Assembly: GCA_022225965.2 (NCBI GenBank)
Contig: JAKJXP020000046.1
Location: 124,001 to 188,000 of the forward strand
Source: Diatrype stigma
Taxonomy: Eukaryota > Ascomycota > Sordariomycetes > Xylariales > Diatrypaceae
Length of the DNA: 64,000 nucleotides
Direction of reading: 5' to 3'
Shown here: positions 32,553-44,186 of the stretch, one piece after another
How positions within the stretch are numbered: the stretch's first letter is position 1
How the letters are laid out: the number at the start of each line of letters is the position of its first letter
The notes under the pieces: model-generated
Databases searched by the model: none
What the model saw: only the letters and a program-made list of their open reading frames with translations
What the model was told of the DNA's origin: nothing
Program-made: the position numbers and the translations under genes

Positions 32553-33308
32553 GCCTCGTCCTTGTCCGCTGCGGCCTCGTCCGCCGCGGCCTCGTCCTCC
32601 TCGCCCTGGTAGTCGGGCATGGCGACATCAGGGGCCTCCTCGCCCCGGGACGGCCCCGCCTCCTCGACGTCCGTGTCGCCGTCCTCCTCATCCTCCTCGT
32701 CATCGGAGGGTAGCGAGATTGAGCTATCGAAATAGAAGCTCATGACAAGGGGATTGTCCCCGTGGTGCTGCTTGAGCAGCCTAGAGATAGAATGCAAAGG
32801 TTAGTTGAAATTCTCTTGAAAACATCATTGAGACAGTACAGTACCCAGAAAACTTGTGTACGGCCTCGGCCAGCTTGCCGTACTGGTGCTTGAAGCGCTC
32901 GTACGGGGCGGCCTCGTCGTACTTCTCGTGGGAGACCACGAGGGCGACGGCGAGCGAGAAGACGGCGTGTCCGGAAACGGCATCGCTGGTCCAGGGGAGG
33001 GTCTTCTTTATGCCCCCCCAGAATTCTCCGGGCATCACTTCGGAGATGGTGTCTGGTTCGGCCTCCATGGCCGCAACAGCAGCCTCGAAAATGGAGGCGA
33101 AGGCGTCGTCGAGCAGGGCCTTGTTCAGGTCCCTAGCAAAGGCACGGATGTGCTCCCGAATTGTTGACAAGTCAACACCGGCCATCACGGCGCGGCATCT
33201 CTTGTCGTGAACGTCGAATCCCACTGTGGGGATGAGTTTTCGAAGCCGGAGCTTCTTGGTCTGGTGGCGGGGTGGCTTCTTGCCGTCGGCCTTGCGTCTT
33301 CGGGGCAT
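32441..33308 (-). CDS. Hypothetical protein with Asp-Glu repeat tail, 2 exons
   Basis: Complement of join(32441..32780, 32845..33308) gives 267 residues; I do not recognise the family. It begins with a very basic segment (MPRRRKADGKKPPRHQTKKL), then a compact, helix-rich middle of about 150 residues (STIREHIRAFARDLNKALLD, FASIFEAAVAAMEAEPDTI, HAVFSLAVALVVSHEKYDEA, YERFKHQYGKLAEAVHKFSG). After the 64-nt phase-2 intron comes LLKQHHGDNPLVMSFYFDSS and an acidic tail ending in about ten consecutive Glu-Asp pairs. A basic head, folded core and acidic tail suggest a nuclear, histone- or nucleic-acid-associated protein, but that is inference. The frame is also open upstream to 33530; the ATG at 33308 is preferred because the extra part looks like untranslated leader. 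Confidence 0.7.
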
Positions 33309-33589
33309 CTTGGTTGGTTTTCGCGGGCGGGGGACTTTCCTGGATGGGAGAATTGGTTGTAATACGGGCCGGGGCGAGGGAGATATTGAACTACAGCAGG
33401 ATTCACTGTGCAGTATGCAGGTATGTATTATGTGGGAGTCCGGGAAACGATCAATGTACCTAGGTTGTACGCATTGATGGTACCCGGGGAACGAAAGTAC
33501 CCAGGTAGGTGGTAGTTGGTAGGTGGACAAAGCGTGGAGTGTAGGTCATGTATCAAATTAAGAGATTATTCCATTACCATTCCTACCAA

Positions 33590-33660
33590 GCCAACATGGC
33601 GCAGTTGGTTCAAGACTCTTCCCTCTCCGCAAGGCGAGGGTTCGAATCTGGGAACTGGCC
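33590..33660 (+). pseudogene. Degenerate tRNA-like sequence
   Basis: The 71-nt stretch starts GCCAACATGGCGCAGTTGG and ends GAACTGGCC. It has a perfect A-box (TGGCGCAGTTGG) and a B-box-like GGTTCGAATCT at tRNA spacing. Only four of seven acceptor pairs form (GCCA with TGGC), the D-stem lacks its second strand and the T-stem does not close. It therefore looks like a decayed tRNA or a tRNA-derived short element rather than a working tRNA gene. The anticodon cannot be assigned. Confidence 0.4.
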
Positions 33661-33687
33661 ATACTAATCTTTCTAGGATCATACTTC

Positions 33688-33785
33688 ATAGTATAGCTCG
33701 TTTGTCTGCTCGGAACGGTGTTTATGCCCCATGCTTCGGCGGGGGACGACGTTGAACCTTGACTTACTGTTCCGAGCTATACTAT
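33688..33785. repeat. Inverted repeat (fold-back), about 20-bp arms
   Basis: The right arm 33766-33785 (ACTGTTCCGAGCTATACTAT) is complementary to the left arm in two blocks: 13/13 bp at 33688-33700 and 11/12 bp at 33708-33719. The left blocks are separated by an insertion in which GCTCG is duplicated. The loop is about 46 bp. The structure sits between two tRNA-like B-box motifs (33650 and about 33830). Confidence 0.75.
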
Positions 33786-35026
33786 CTTCATACGAACTGT
33801 CTTTACATACTACTACAGTATGTACAGCGTTGGGTTCGAACCCCTGCATATTTTTTTCTTTTTTTTCTTCTCTCCGTTTTTGTTCAAGGTGATGTCTTCG
33901 TGATGAATTCGTGAAAGAAATTATGACGAAGATCTGTATCGTTATGTTGTCATCTTTTATATACATATTTCCATCTGGCTTTGTTTATATGCAGCATGCA
34001 TTAAACGTTCTTAAGGCAGTATATGTGTATATAGTTCCTGTACGTAATGACCCGGCCTACTAATATGAAGCAAGCCTCTGCACCATATTATTTGGTTAAT
34101 CTCTTATTTCAGTAAAATCGTATAATAGAATCCGATAAACTGTTACAAGATACTCTGGCTTACTTCGTCTGTCGCCCGTGAGATGATATCAAGGTGATGA
34201 ATATAAGCGCTTGCCAGTCTTCATCGTCTGCTAGCTCAACATGCATGGAGTTTGGCCCTGAGGGGAACAAATTTTCTCACTATACCCGAAGAGCTGTATA
34301 TAGCAGCAGCCCTTGTAGACGTACTGCCAGAACACCGCGCTTGGCAGCGACGATTGAGTGTCTTGTCACTCCTGATATTGGCGAATGGAGTTATATGCTA
34401 CGATCGCTTTGATCTAGTATTAAGAACAGGGAAACAATACTACGCTCTAGTCTACATAGACCTGGAAGTTTCAAACGAAGCAGCAAATCACTTATGAGTA
34501 TCAAAGCCGAAGCAACCAGTTGCACTTACAAGTCTCAATGTTTGGCTTTTTGCATGATTATATATGACTCAAGAATAATAGTCCAACAGGAGCCAATATT
34601 CTTGAACCATCCATCTATATAGTCCCGTCCCCCCTATTTTGTTCATAGCTTGTAGTCAAAAGATATGACTGGCCAGCCGCGATCGCCTGTGAGACCCGCT
34701 TTGGGGCGGATTCGCCAGCAGGCAAACTAACTTCTGCTGCCCAACCCTGGGTTAGGCGAAACCTTTTATTTATCTATCAAGCTGCTTAGCCACCAAGAAA
34801 AGGCGCATCTTCATACAATGGGTGGAGTGACTAACCATGGCATATCGATTACAGAGACACCATGGCAAGAGAAATGCAACATGATATACACTTAGACTTC
34901 TCCGACTACCTAACGTTACAGCCGCCTCACAGGTAGTACAGCCGTGACGTCAAAATTACAAATTACCACTTCTACTTGGATCTCTCCAGACACTGGGCGA
35001 CTCAAGAGCATCGCCTCGTAAACAGA

Positions 35027-36529
35027 ATGGGCTACGCTAGCGACAGAGACGACAACGCCCTGGCGGACCTCTCCTACGCGCTGGCCACCGTTACCATGGA
35101 CGATCCGGAAGATGACGCGGAAGCCTCCTACGACTCGGACTGGGTCGCGGTGCGCCGGACGGAGCACGCCGGGATGGGGGTCTTCGCCGTCCGGGACATA
35201 CCGCGGGGGACGCGGATCGCGGCCGAGGCGCCGCTGATCATGATACCGCCGGGGGCGGACGCGGAGTCGGCGACGCGGTTCTGCGAGGCGCTGCTCCGGA
35301 CCCCGGACGACGCCCTCGCCCGCCTGGACCGGCACCACTGCGACCCCCTGACCCTGCAGACCGTGCGGAGCACCGACATCGGCGCCGAGATCCTGCAGTG
35401 GACGAGGGCGAACCTGCCGCCCGCGTCGTCGTCGCGGAAGAGCCCGGAGGACATCGCCGCGCAGACGTGCAAGCGCTACGCCATCTTCCTGACGAACAAC
35501 CTGGACACCGGGGGCGCGGAGCCGGAGCCGGCGCCGGAGCCGATGCCGGTGGCGGCACCGGGGTCGGAATCCGAGCCGCAGGACCGGCTCCGGGACCAGG
35601 TCCGGGACCGGAGCGGCGGCCGCGGGCTGTTCCACCTCTTCAGCCGGATGAACCACTCGTGCGCGCCGAACGTGTTCGACCACTACAACACGGCGCTCGG
35701 GGACGACGGGGGGGACGGAAAAGGGGGTGGACGGCTGACGTGCCACGCGGCGCGCGACATCGCGGCCGGCGAGCAGCTCTGCTCGCACTACATCGACGTG
35801 CTGGTGCCGCGGCGGCGGCGCCAGCGCAAGCTGCTGCGCGGGTGGGGCTTCGTCTGCGACTGCGCCGCGTGCGCCGACGACGCGCTCGAGGCGGCGCGCG
35901 AGCGCGCCATCGAGCTCGACGATATGGTCGAGGAGTACGTCGATTACTACGGGCGCGACGGCAACGGCAATGAGCTAGTTTCTGACAGCGCCCGGAAAGG
36001 AGATGGGAAAGGGGAAGGGGGGGAGGGGCGGGATCGGGATGGGGAGGTGGGTGTAAAGGAGGGGAAGGAGGAAGAAGAGGAAGAGGAAGCGGAAGGGGAG
36101 GAAAAACCCGTTCTGACGTCGCCGGGCGAGGCGCTCGAGGCGAGCCGGGAACTGGTCGGGCTGCTTCGGAGGCAGGGCCTGTATGGCTTAGAGCTATTCA
36201 ACGCGTAAGTTCGGCTTTTCTGTGTCGGGGATGTGCTTCCGGCATGATTTTCTTTCTTTTCTCCCCCTCTCCCACCCTGTTCGCTGCCTTGAACCTTACC
36301 GAAAACTAACGACTTTTTGTCTTATCTCTCTTCGTTTTCTGTCTGAAGGTATCGATTCTGCTCCAAATTCAGCAACGAACTGGGCGACACCGCCAAGGCA
36401 TTGGAGTACGCCGGCCTCGCCCTGGACGTGGAGCGGTGCTGCGTCGGGCTGGACGCCACGCTTGCGGACGACGTTTGGGGCGACACGGGCGAGTGGATAG
36501 AATCTATCAAGGAAGGGAAACATAGTTGA
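35027..36529 (+). CDS. SMYD-like SET-domain protein, 2 exons
   Basis: Exons 35027..36204 and 36349..36529 give 452 residues. The SET domain is split as in SMYD-type proteins: the N-terminal half AVRRTEHAGMGVFAVRDIPRGTRIAAEAPLIMI (about residues 43-75), a long insert, then the catalytic half LFHLFSRMNHSCAPNVFDHYN with the NHS motif, TCHAARDIAAGEQLCSHYID and a post-SET-like cysteine cluster CDCAAC. A MYND finger is not seen. The C-terminal part (EALEASRELVGLLRRQG, NELGDTAKALEYAGLALDVE) resembles the TPR-like tail of the family, interrupted by an acidic low-complexity insert (KEGKEEEEEEEAEGEE). Such proteins methylate lysines on histones or other proteins; the substrate cannot be told. The 144-nt intron is phase 2. 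The start is the first ATG; ATG 35095 (MDDPEDD) is an alternative. Confidence 0.85.
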
Positions 36530-39282
36530 TATCTAACTACTTAACTACTCGTTTTCACTTGATATCCAATTGTTGGCTAGCTAATTACCTGACCATTTCA
36601 CCAGCTCCTCACTTACGGGTTACGGCAACTGGCTGCGTTGTTCGAAGTATGCTGATCAATATCTAATCGAGCGGTGACATGGCAGTGAAGTGACTGTTGA
36701 CTTTGCAGATTGTTGTGTCTTCTCTCAACAGTGTAAGGCCTTCAACGTAGGACATTAAACCTTAGATGGAGAATGACCAACGTTTGTGCAAAGTTCCGTA
36801 CTGATTGTTCACCTCCGGCCGTTGTCGTGACGGTTTCCGGGGGCTGAGGCCCGTTAACCGCTACTTGCCGCGGAATCGCCCGTCGTGGAACGATTGTGGT
36901 TCCACCATACTGCACAAATTCCCATCACCGTATGGCCGGCCAGTATCCGTCATATCTCGCTATATACGCCGATCGGTGCTCGGCTAATGCCGGCAGGGAG
37001 GATGACAAATATCTCGAAACATCCGTGGCCACAAGTCCTCCTCGGTGGATAGAAGGAGAAGGCCCGCAGAGTCTGTATCAGAGTGTGATACCAGCCTCTG
37101 TCTCTCCGTGCAATGCAATAGTTTCGAACATTGGGCACTAAATCTGGTCTAGGCGGCGACGATGGCAGCTTCGGAACGCTTTCGTTCGGGATGTAACAAT
37201 GGTCGGTTGCGTAGTGTATATGGATACTGAGGACCCTGTTGCCAAGTCATCACTCATACTTAGCGTTACGACGTCGCCCCTTTCTAGAATAGAGTCCAGG
37301 CCGGGAATACCAATCCCGTGTAACCTAGCTTATAATCCCTAGCTTTTGGAAGTTCTCAAGGGGGCTGGGTTGCTTAACTGGGGACATTAAGTGCTTCTAA
37401 ACTTCCATCTAGTTTCCGTTCCTCAATCTTGGCTCAGCATAACTTACCAAGTAATAATAGGGGCGGCATATATTCCTCAATAAGGGAAAATGCGTGCCAG
37501 GGAGATTTTGGAGAATAGTGATGGGTAGCGAGCATCACAACGGCCCAAACTCTCTGTAAACGTAGTAAAGTCAGAAATGAAGACGGCTAGCCCGCCTTCT
37601 GATCTCATTGAAGCTTTGGACAACGACCCGCTCTGCCCTAATACAATGTACCTAAGATAGGTCTTGAGCCCAGTGTCAGTAGTCCAAGCTGGATGCCTTC
37701 ATAGATACTGAATCGGACGTGAAAATCTTTCAAAGGGGAGGCAAAAGGGGGGATCGACGTGGAAAAACAGACAAACTGTGCGCAAAACTGGAGCATTGCA
37801 TATGTAATTATTGAAGGTGCGCTACGAGAACATTGAAGCGGTCTATTTTATAAGCCCGGAAGTGTTAAGAGTACATAATACATCTATCAAAGCGGTACTA
37901 TAGGTCTGCTCTGGCACTGTATACTTAGTAAAGGGTGTTTGAGGTAGAGACTATTGGAAGCACTCCTTCAAGATGTAACTAATGAAGCAAAGTCCAGGCA
38001 CAATGCATCGTACTGCAGTAACAAAACATGAGTCTCGTCACATAAATGAGGGTCACCATTCCACGGCGTTCCTAGACGATATTCACTTAGACGCTGACCC
38101 AACGAAATAGCAAGATAGCGGTGTCGATGTCTACTTCAAGTCGTTTCATACTACGTTGCTTTCAAGATATACCATCAAACAGTGCCGGACTGGATTGGCA
38201 TCCACCAACCATCTCATCCTAGAACCCGTGAGATATCCACAGAGTTATGAAAAAGTAAATACTTAGCCTTACTTAATTATGCTGCTTACTGCTACTACGT
38301 AGTCCTATGCAGGCGTATCTACATGCCGAAATCATGGAAATAATTACTCCCTAGATCTACGTCTAGGGCTTGGCTCTCGGGCTTTACCAGTCCAGACCGC
38401 TTGATCTGTGCAAACCTTATCGCAGGGAAATTGTCCTTACAGTCTAAACTATACACCCCAAACAACCTTGCAGTGATGATAGGGCTGGTTAAAAACATTA
38501 TCAGGGTAAGTTCAAGGTACAGAGTCTAGATAGAGAGAGTATCATTGCAGTGTAGGGCTTTTGTCCACAAAAGGGACCAACATCTCCACTCGGAGTATTG
38601 TTGTCAATGCTGATCGCTTTACCTAATCGATAACCCCAAACAGCATACCACTGCTGCGCCGTAACTGGGGTATATGTAATATATGTATATCACCAGGGGG
38701 GCAGCGACAGCTTGCCGCATTAGCTACATAGGTTAGCCACATAAACAGCCGCAAGGCTACCGTTCTGGGAATGCGCCCAACTACTATAGGAGGATTATCT
38801 CCATCCCATCGATTGGGCTGTGATCGTGATTGGGATAACATGTTCCGGGGCAGCTGCAGGAGGGCAGGACGGCAGGTAGCAAGATGTTTCATGCCCTAAA
38901 CGTTGATCGAGTATGCCTAACTGTGGGACTCGCCCATCTTCACCCCTTTCCCCTTTGCAATTTGTTGAGATACATGGCATACTCACGTTGTGTATGGCCT
39001 ATTGGACGATGATGCCATGTTGACGTATTAGTGCGCAATAGATCGTTCTAGAGGCGGGACGGCAAGGTTTCTTCGCAGTCGTTGTCTTCGTTGTAGTAGC
39101 AGTAGACTAATAGAACGCTGGACGTGGCGATCACCTCGCCTCTAAGGGGGACGCGATGTTGAGTAGGCTGCCTAGACTAGTAGGATCGAACGCTGGTCGG
39201 CCATACCGCAGTTCGTCGAGTACAATAATTCTGCGGTGAGGACGAGGTAGGTTAGCGCTATTATTCGAGGGAAGAAAACAAA

Positions 39283-39336
39283 GGGGGGGGGGGGGGGGGG
39301 GAAGGCCCCACTCGAATACCAAAGGCGTNNNTGCTC

Positions 39337-39418
<82 letters not shown>

Positions 39419-39445
39419 ACCGCCCCTCTCGAATTCCAAAGGCGT
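39283..39445. other. Assembly gap flanked by homopolymers and a duplicated flank
   Basis: A 19-nt G run (39283-39301), then CTCGAATACCAAAGGCGT (39311-39328), NNN (39329-39331), TGCTCA, and an 81-nt C run (39338-39418). Nearly the same flank, CTCGAATTCCAAAGGCGT, returns at 39428-39445 and again leads to TTGCTCA. The same place appears to have been assembled twice on either side of the gap. Confidence 0.85.
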
Positions 39446-42400
39446 ACTTCCTTTGCTCAAGTTGGTCCTCGTTATCAGGGTGATATTCAAGACCGTCCTG
39501 GGTACATACATACATACGCCCCAAACCAGGCCGACATAAGCGCTGGAGTATTGTACCAGATATGGTGCAGCAGCTCGCCCCCCTCCTTCTTTAGGGACCA
39601 TCTCCGCTGTGAATTCCCCGTAGATTCTTCCGGCAGCGGTTCGACGAGAGCAACGATGCGACTTGAGGCGGAGCGAGGGCGCCGGGGTTAGTTTTGTCCT
39701 CGAAACGGAGGCCGGCCTGACACAGTAACCAGCCTACCTATTTCAAGAAGAAAGAAAGCAACAGAGAGGAAATGGGACATCCTCTTCCTCGCTGGCTTAT
39801 CTATCTCTTCGGTTCCTATTGCAGCAGATGATATACGGGTTGCGGGACTTAGCGAGGGTCGACCATCCAGCCCTAGCCGAACGGACAGGGGCTGCCGTTG
39901 TGGTGCAGCTAGCGAATACGAGATTTTGGTCACCAAGATCGTCGGGGCCTAGCTACATAGTTAGTAGTGATACGAAAAACAAGGAACAAAAAAAAGGCAG
40001 TTTTTTCGTCCAGGAAAAATGTGGGCGGTGAGGAAACGAAAAGGCAAAATGAAATACAGATTCCGAATCATACCTTGGGTGCATCATGAGGCGTTCTGTC
40101 CAGGCGAAATTTGGTTCTGGAAGTATAACTCGAAATATGTTATGGAGTTTCCACTTCTAAAACGCGGGGAGATATCTCTTGGCGGATCACTAGGATTCGA
40201 TTGATATTGGCTTACCAGAACTGTGCATTGTAGCCTAACAAAAGTCTCATTCACGTTGTCTTTCTGTTAATGAATTACGCTCTTGGTGGTTTCAATGGGC
40301 TAGTATCGTAGTTTTTTATGTGCTGACTATCTAGGAGGTCAGCTATCAAGAATAAAACTAGCGATATGATAGTAAAATTGAGAGATTTTCTATATTCCCA
40401 GAAGATGCGCTCATGGGATACAGTTCATCACAACTAGCTTGTACATTTCTTGGAGGGAAATTTACAGCAAAAGACGCATGTACCTGCTTACCTAGCCCTA
40501 CGGGTGCCATGGCCACGCTATGAATACTCGTCTAAAGCCAAGCTTCTCGATCCTGGATGGGGAACCCTTCTGGAAAATTGCGTGGACTCGATAGAACATG
40601 GGTTTAGACAAAGCTTCTCGGAACAGGGCCACTGCACGCACGGAGAGCGAGTACCAACCGGCTAACAACAGGCCGGATGGGCGAGCCGCTGCAAGGGCTG
40701 GCTGGCTGGGGAGCCACGAGAGAGTGGATGTAGAGTGACACAACTTCGTTGTCGTTGTCTGCTTCTGGGCCATCCACCCATCGGAGCCCTAGAAGGTCAG
40801 GAGGTTGTACACAAGGCGCTTGCACTCCTACCCGGTGTTGATGGTGGCGCCGGCACCTAGAGGGTTGTCACTCCTTTTTTCCTTTTTCTGGAGCCAATCT
40901 TCGTGGCCGCCTGCCCCGATTTCACGGGTAATTCCTGAGGCCCAATCGTCCCTTGCTGCTCTCAAATTTGGTCTCCATCACACACCTCGCAGGGTCCTCA
41001 CTCGCACCCTTCTCCCTTCCAAAGGGGCCCTCGCTCGCAATTAGGGACGGGGAGGAACAGGGACGAGAGGCGCGGGACATGCTCGGTGACTTGAGTGGTA
41101 TAGTTGCTAAGGAATTATGGCGGACCTTGGGGGACACTGAGATATTGCTTGGAGTGCTATAGTTGATGGATCTGCTTGCATGGCGCTATAGGACTCGTGG
41201 GTCCCGTCTGGAGCAACGCAAGCAGCAAGCCCTCGACCCGGGGGCTGGCTACGTTACTGGGTATCTCTTAACGGGGAAATTATGCTGGGCGAAGGCTCCG
41301 TAGTACTAGTAGACACTCTTCCTTCACAATAACGGCTCGGCGTTGTCTCGCAGTTGCGGTGTTTCCATCCATACTGGGGGGGGGGGAGACCGGAATAATT
41401 GCTGTATGAGGCTGGCTGTACTTATGCGATAGAAGTGCGGAGGCAATAGAAACAGGAATGCAGCCGGCCAGCCAGCCCCATGCTGCCCTCCCTTCTACAC
41501 CGCATTCTAGAATGATAAGTAATCATTGTTGGATGTGGTATGTCATCTGGTGGTGCTGAACTGGAAATGCTACCCAACGGCGCACCTGCAGGGCGGCAGT
41601 GGCCCTGGCAGTGGCAGTGGCAGTGGCAGCCCGCACCATCATCACCAGCCATTTCTGCCGGTCCTAATTCGTGGAGTCCCGCGGTCATGTTCCGGCAACT
41701 TCAGGTTAGTACATGTAAGTATCACTGGTATTGCAGTGTACCTACAGTAGACTATGTATATAACTGGGTACACACGGGTACCAGCCAGCCCTGTTTGGCC
41801 CTGTTCAGTGTTTGGCCCTGTTTGGAACTGAACCCAGGGCCGGGGTTAATTATAGCTTCCTGCACGCGAAAAGCTCGTGAACACTTCGTATGCGCTCGTA
41901 TGTAACTGTAACTGCAGATGGGTACTGTATGTACATACCTAAGTACCTGTGCTGAGGCACACCCCGGTCAGTGCCGAAAACCGGCTGTGATTGGTCAGGG
42001 CTTAGATAACCCTCATTCAACGGTTTTTTTGGTTGTCCGGGAAGCATGACGCGAGAAGCAGAAGCGCGGACTGGACTGGAGAACTAGGCAGGGGCAATAC
42101 TTACTACTAATAATTAGCAATGGAGCTTTTTGCTTGCTGGAGATGCGACTGGGGATTAGTGGTTGTTTTTGGCGTCAGAGCGTAACTACTGTACCAGTTG
42201 CTACGCGATTCGAAGCAGATGATAGGTTGAGCTACGAAGTACCGACCGACCTAATTACCCCCTCAAGGATATTGTATCGTCGAAGTTGGCATTGGCAGCA
42301 TGGGCGATGCCGAAGGTGGGTAAGGATGACGATCATAACGGGTGGGGACTGAGGGACAGCCGGAAAATGGGGTTCCTAACGTGGTTGTGGCTCGTGGGAT

Positions 42401-42455
42401 CTGAACTTCTAACGGGGCCCACTTTTGACTACAGGTGGCAGTCTGCTGGCGACCA

Positions 42456-42560
42456 TAGGTACCTAGTATGTACCTAGGTCCCCAGATTCACTATAGGTAA
42501 CTATGTATGTAGGTACGTACATACATACATAGGTACATAGGTACTATGTATGTACCTACT
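42456..42560. repeat. GTAC/GTATG palindromic microsatellite patch
   Basis: Overlapping TAGGTACCTA, GTATGTACC and TACATACATA steps fill about 100 bp, with many self-complementary segments. Similar patches recur in other intergenic regions of this window (about 17285, 20715, 27900 and 54105). Confidence 0.7.
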
Positions 42561-42571
42561 TGTACGTTGCC

Positions 42572-42615
42572 CGGGTGTTCGGGTGCTCGGGTGCTTGGGT
42601 GCTTGGGTGTTCCGG
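42572..42615. repeat. GGGTGCTT minisatellite
   Basis: Five imperfect copies of an 8-9-bp unit (GGGTGTTC, GGGTGCTC, GGGTGCTT twice, GGGTGTTCC). It is not telomeric: the fungal telomere unit is TTAGGG. Confidence 0.75.
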
Positions 42616-44186
42616 GATTAACTCACATAATAAGAGTGCCATAGCTTAACAGGTGTATCTAACATCTATGATCCATCTCTCGTCTATCTACCACTTCTAG
42701 GCGCATTGCATGATCGACCCGGAAAAAGAATCTCTACTGCGGCTGATTTTCAGCTGTTAGAGCACGCCTTAGAGTTGTAGATGTCCGTAATTAGCTAATG
42801 ATTAGCTAATGAATAATATTACACTGGTTTACGAAGCACTCGGTATTGCATCATGTAGGCTTCACGATCGTGATATGGGAGAAAAGGATTGTAGTAGAGA
42901 CCGCATCACACGATTAAAATTAATATTAGCTACCCCGGGTTCATCAGAACACCGCTCACATGTCCGATGGCCCCTTGCGAGACCAGAGCGTACGTGAAGC
43001 AGGCCAACCCTCACAGATTTGCCTTCTCGGGGGCTAACTGTAGTAACATGATGCCCATCCAGGAGACTCATATCTCGTTCCATCAACTCCTCACTCTACT
43101 ATAGATCTGTCTCCGCAAAGACAGTCACATAACTCCAATAACTCCATTACCTCCGTCCACGGCGATCCATCCCTGAGCAGCATTCGTTGCTTGCCACACC
43201 ACCCAATCAAGGCGCATACGCCAGAAATACCACGTTTTCCCCCCGCCCTCCCATTTCTACCTTTCCTCCCGAAGAAAATCACTCCGAAACTAAGCCTAAA
43301 AACAATAAACAAGCAAGCAAAAACAAAAAAACAAAAAACGCCGACCCAATGCAGGTGACAAGTCGCCCGAGACATTGTCAATTTTTGGTTCCCGGATGAA
43401 AAGGGGTGAAAACAGTCGCTATGCAATTTGGTAAATGGTAGTTGGGTATCCTGGTAATTCATAATACAATGGTATCCGTAAGGAGCGGCTGAGATTCTAT
43501 GACGTGTATAGAGATCGTCGTGAAGTCATAAGGAGCGTAACCGGTCAGTTTATAATGCAGAAGGAGCGTCTATGGGGTATCTTTTGGTGGTCGTAAAGGA
43601 GCGTCGTAAGCTTGGTAATTATGCAATATGTAGGATGCATTTCGTGTAAAAAGGATCGTGGGCATCATTGTGTCGATAGCGAGACATGTGGGTGGGTAGC
43701 TTTGAATCCAGTCAAAGGAGTGTTGGTATACAATCGCGTCTGTTGAAAAATCGAAGTGGTATTAAAAAGGTTTCGGGGAATGGGCTTCGAGGTGGTGTTG
43801 AAGTCGGGCGACAGCTCGTGTTCAATTTTCGGTATCCTCTCTTTTGGTCTGTGCGGGTGCAGAGGCAACCGATGAGTGATGGCGGTGATGGGCTCGAAAC
43901 ATATGTGCCGGCGGCATGAAGATAGGCGATGGCGCTGATGCTGAGAGGGGCGTAGTTGATTCCATGGATCCATATGCCTGTTCTGGGTTCAGGAAAGGCG
44001 AGGGCGCCCTAAGGAAGGGCGAGGGTGCCCTATGGAAGGCCTCGTAGTGTAGGCCTGAGTGCGCACCAGGGTTCTGGAACATTGGGACCTCAAGCGGGTT
44101 CTGAGAAGATGTCCTGAGCGTCACGGTCAATCACTTTTGTTTTTTGCCATGACGGGTGGGAGGCCGGTGTGAAAATCCAGGATTCC

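Larger units (their letters stand above)
33309..35026. other. Intergenic with tRNA-like and fold-back sequences
   Basis: About 1.7 kb between divergent genes. It contains the tRNA-like stretch and inverted repeat listed separately. A second B-box-like GGGTTCGAACCCC at about 33829-33841 is followed by T-runs (TTTTTTTCTTTTTTTTC), which would act as an RNA polymerase III terminator. The rest is AT-rich without ORFs of note. Confidence 0.5.
36530..44186. other. Gene-poor region, about 7.7 kb
   Basis: No ORF longer than about 120 codons occurs and none has a recognisable motif. The base composition is lower in GC than the flanking genes. It contains the assembly gap with long homopolymers at 39.3 kb, a G-run near 41378, a GGCAGT hexamer run near 41605-41630, GTAC-rich palindromic sequence at 42.4-42.6 kb, and a GGGTGCTT minisatellite. 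I see no intact transposon. The last 200-500 bp should be the 3' region of the Zn2Cys6 gene. Confidence 0.55.

Noticed and set aside
42572..42615. Possible telomere-like repeat
   Set aside because: The unit is GGGTGCTT/GGGTGTTC, not TTAGGG, and it lies inside the sequence with genes on both sides.
36530..44186. Possible biosynthetic cluster controlled by the Zn2Cys6 factor
   Set aside because: No enzyme ORF or core synthase motif is visible within this region or in the 13 kb on the other side of the factor.
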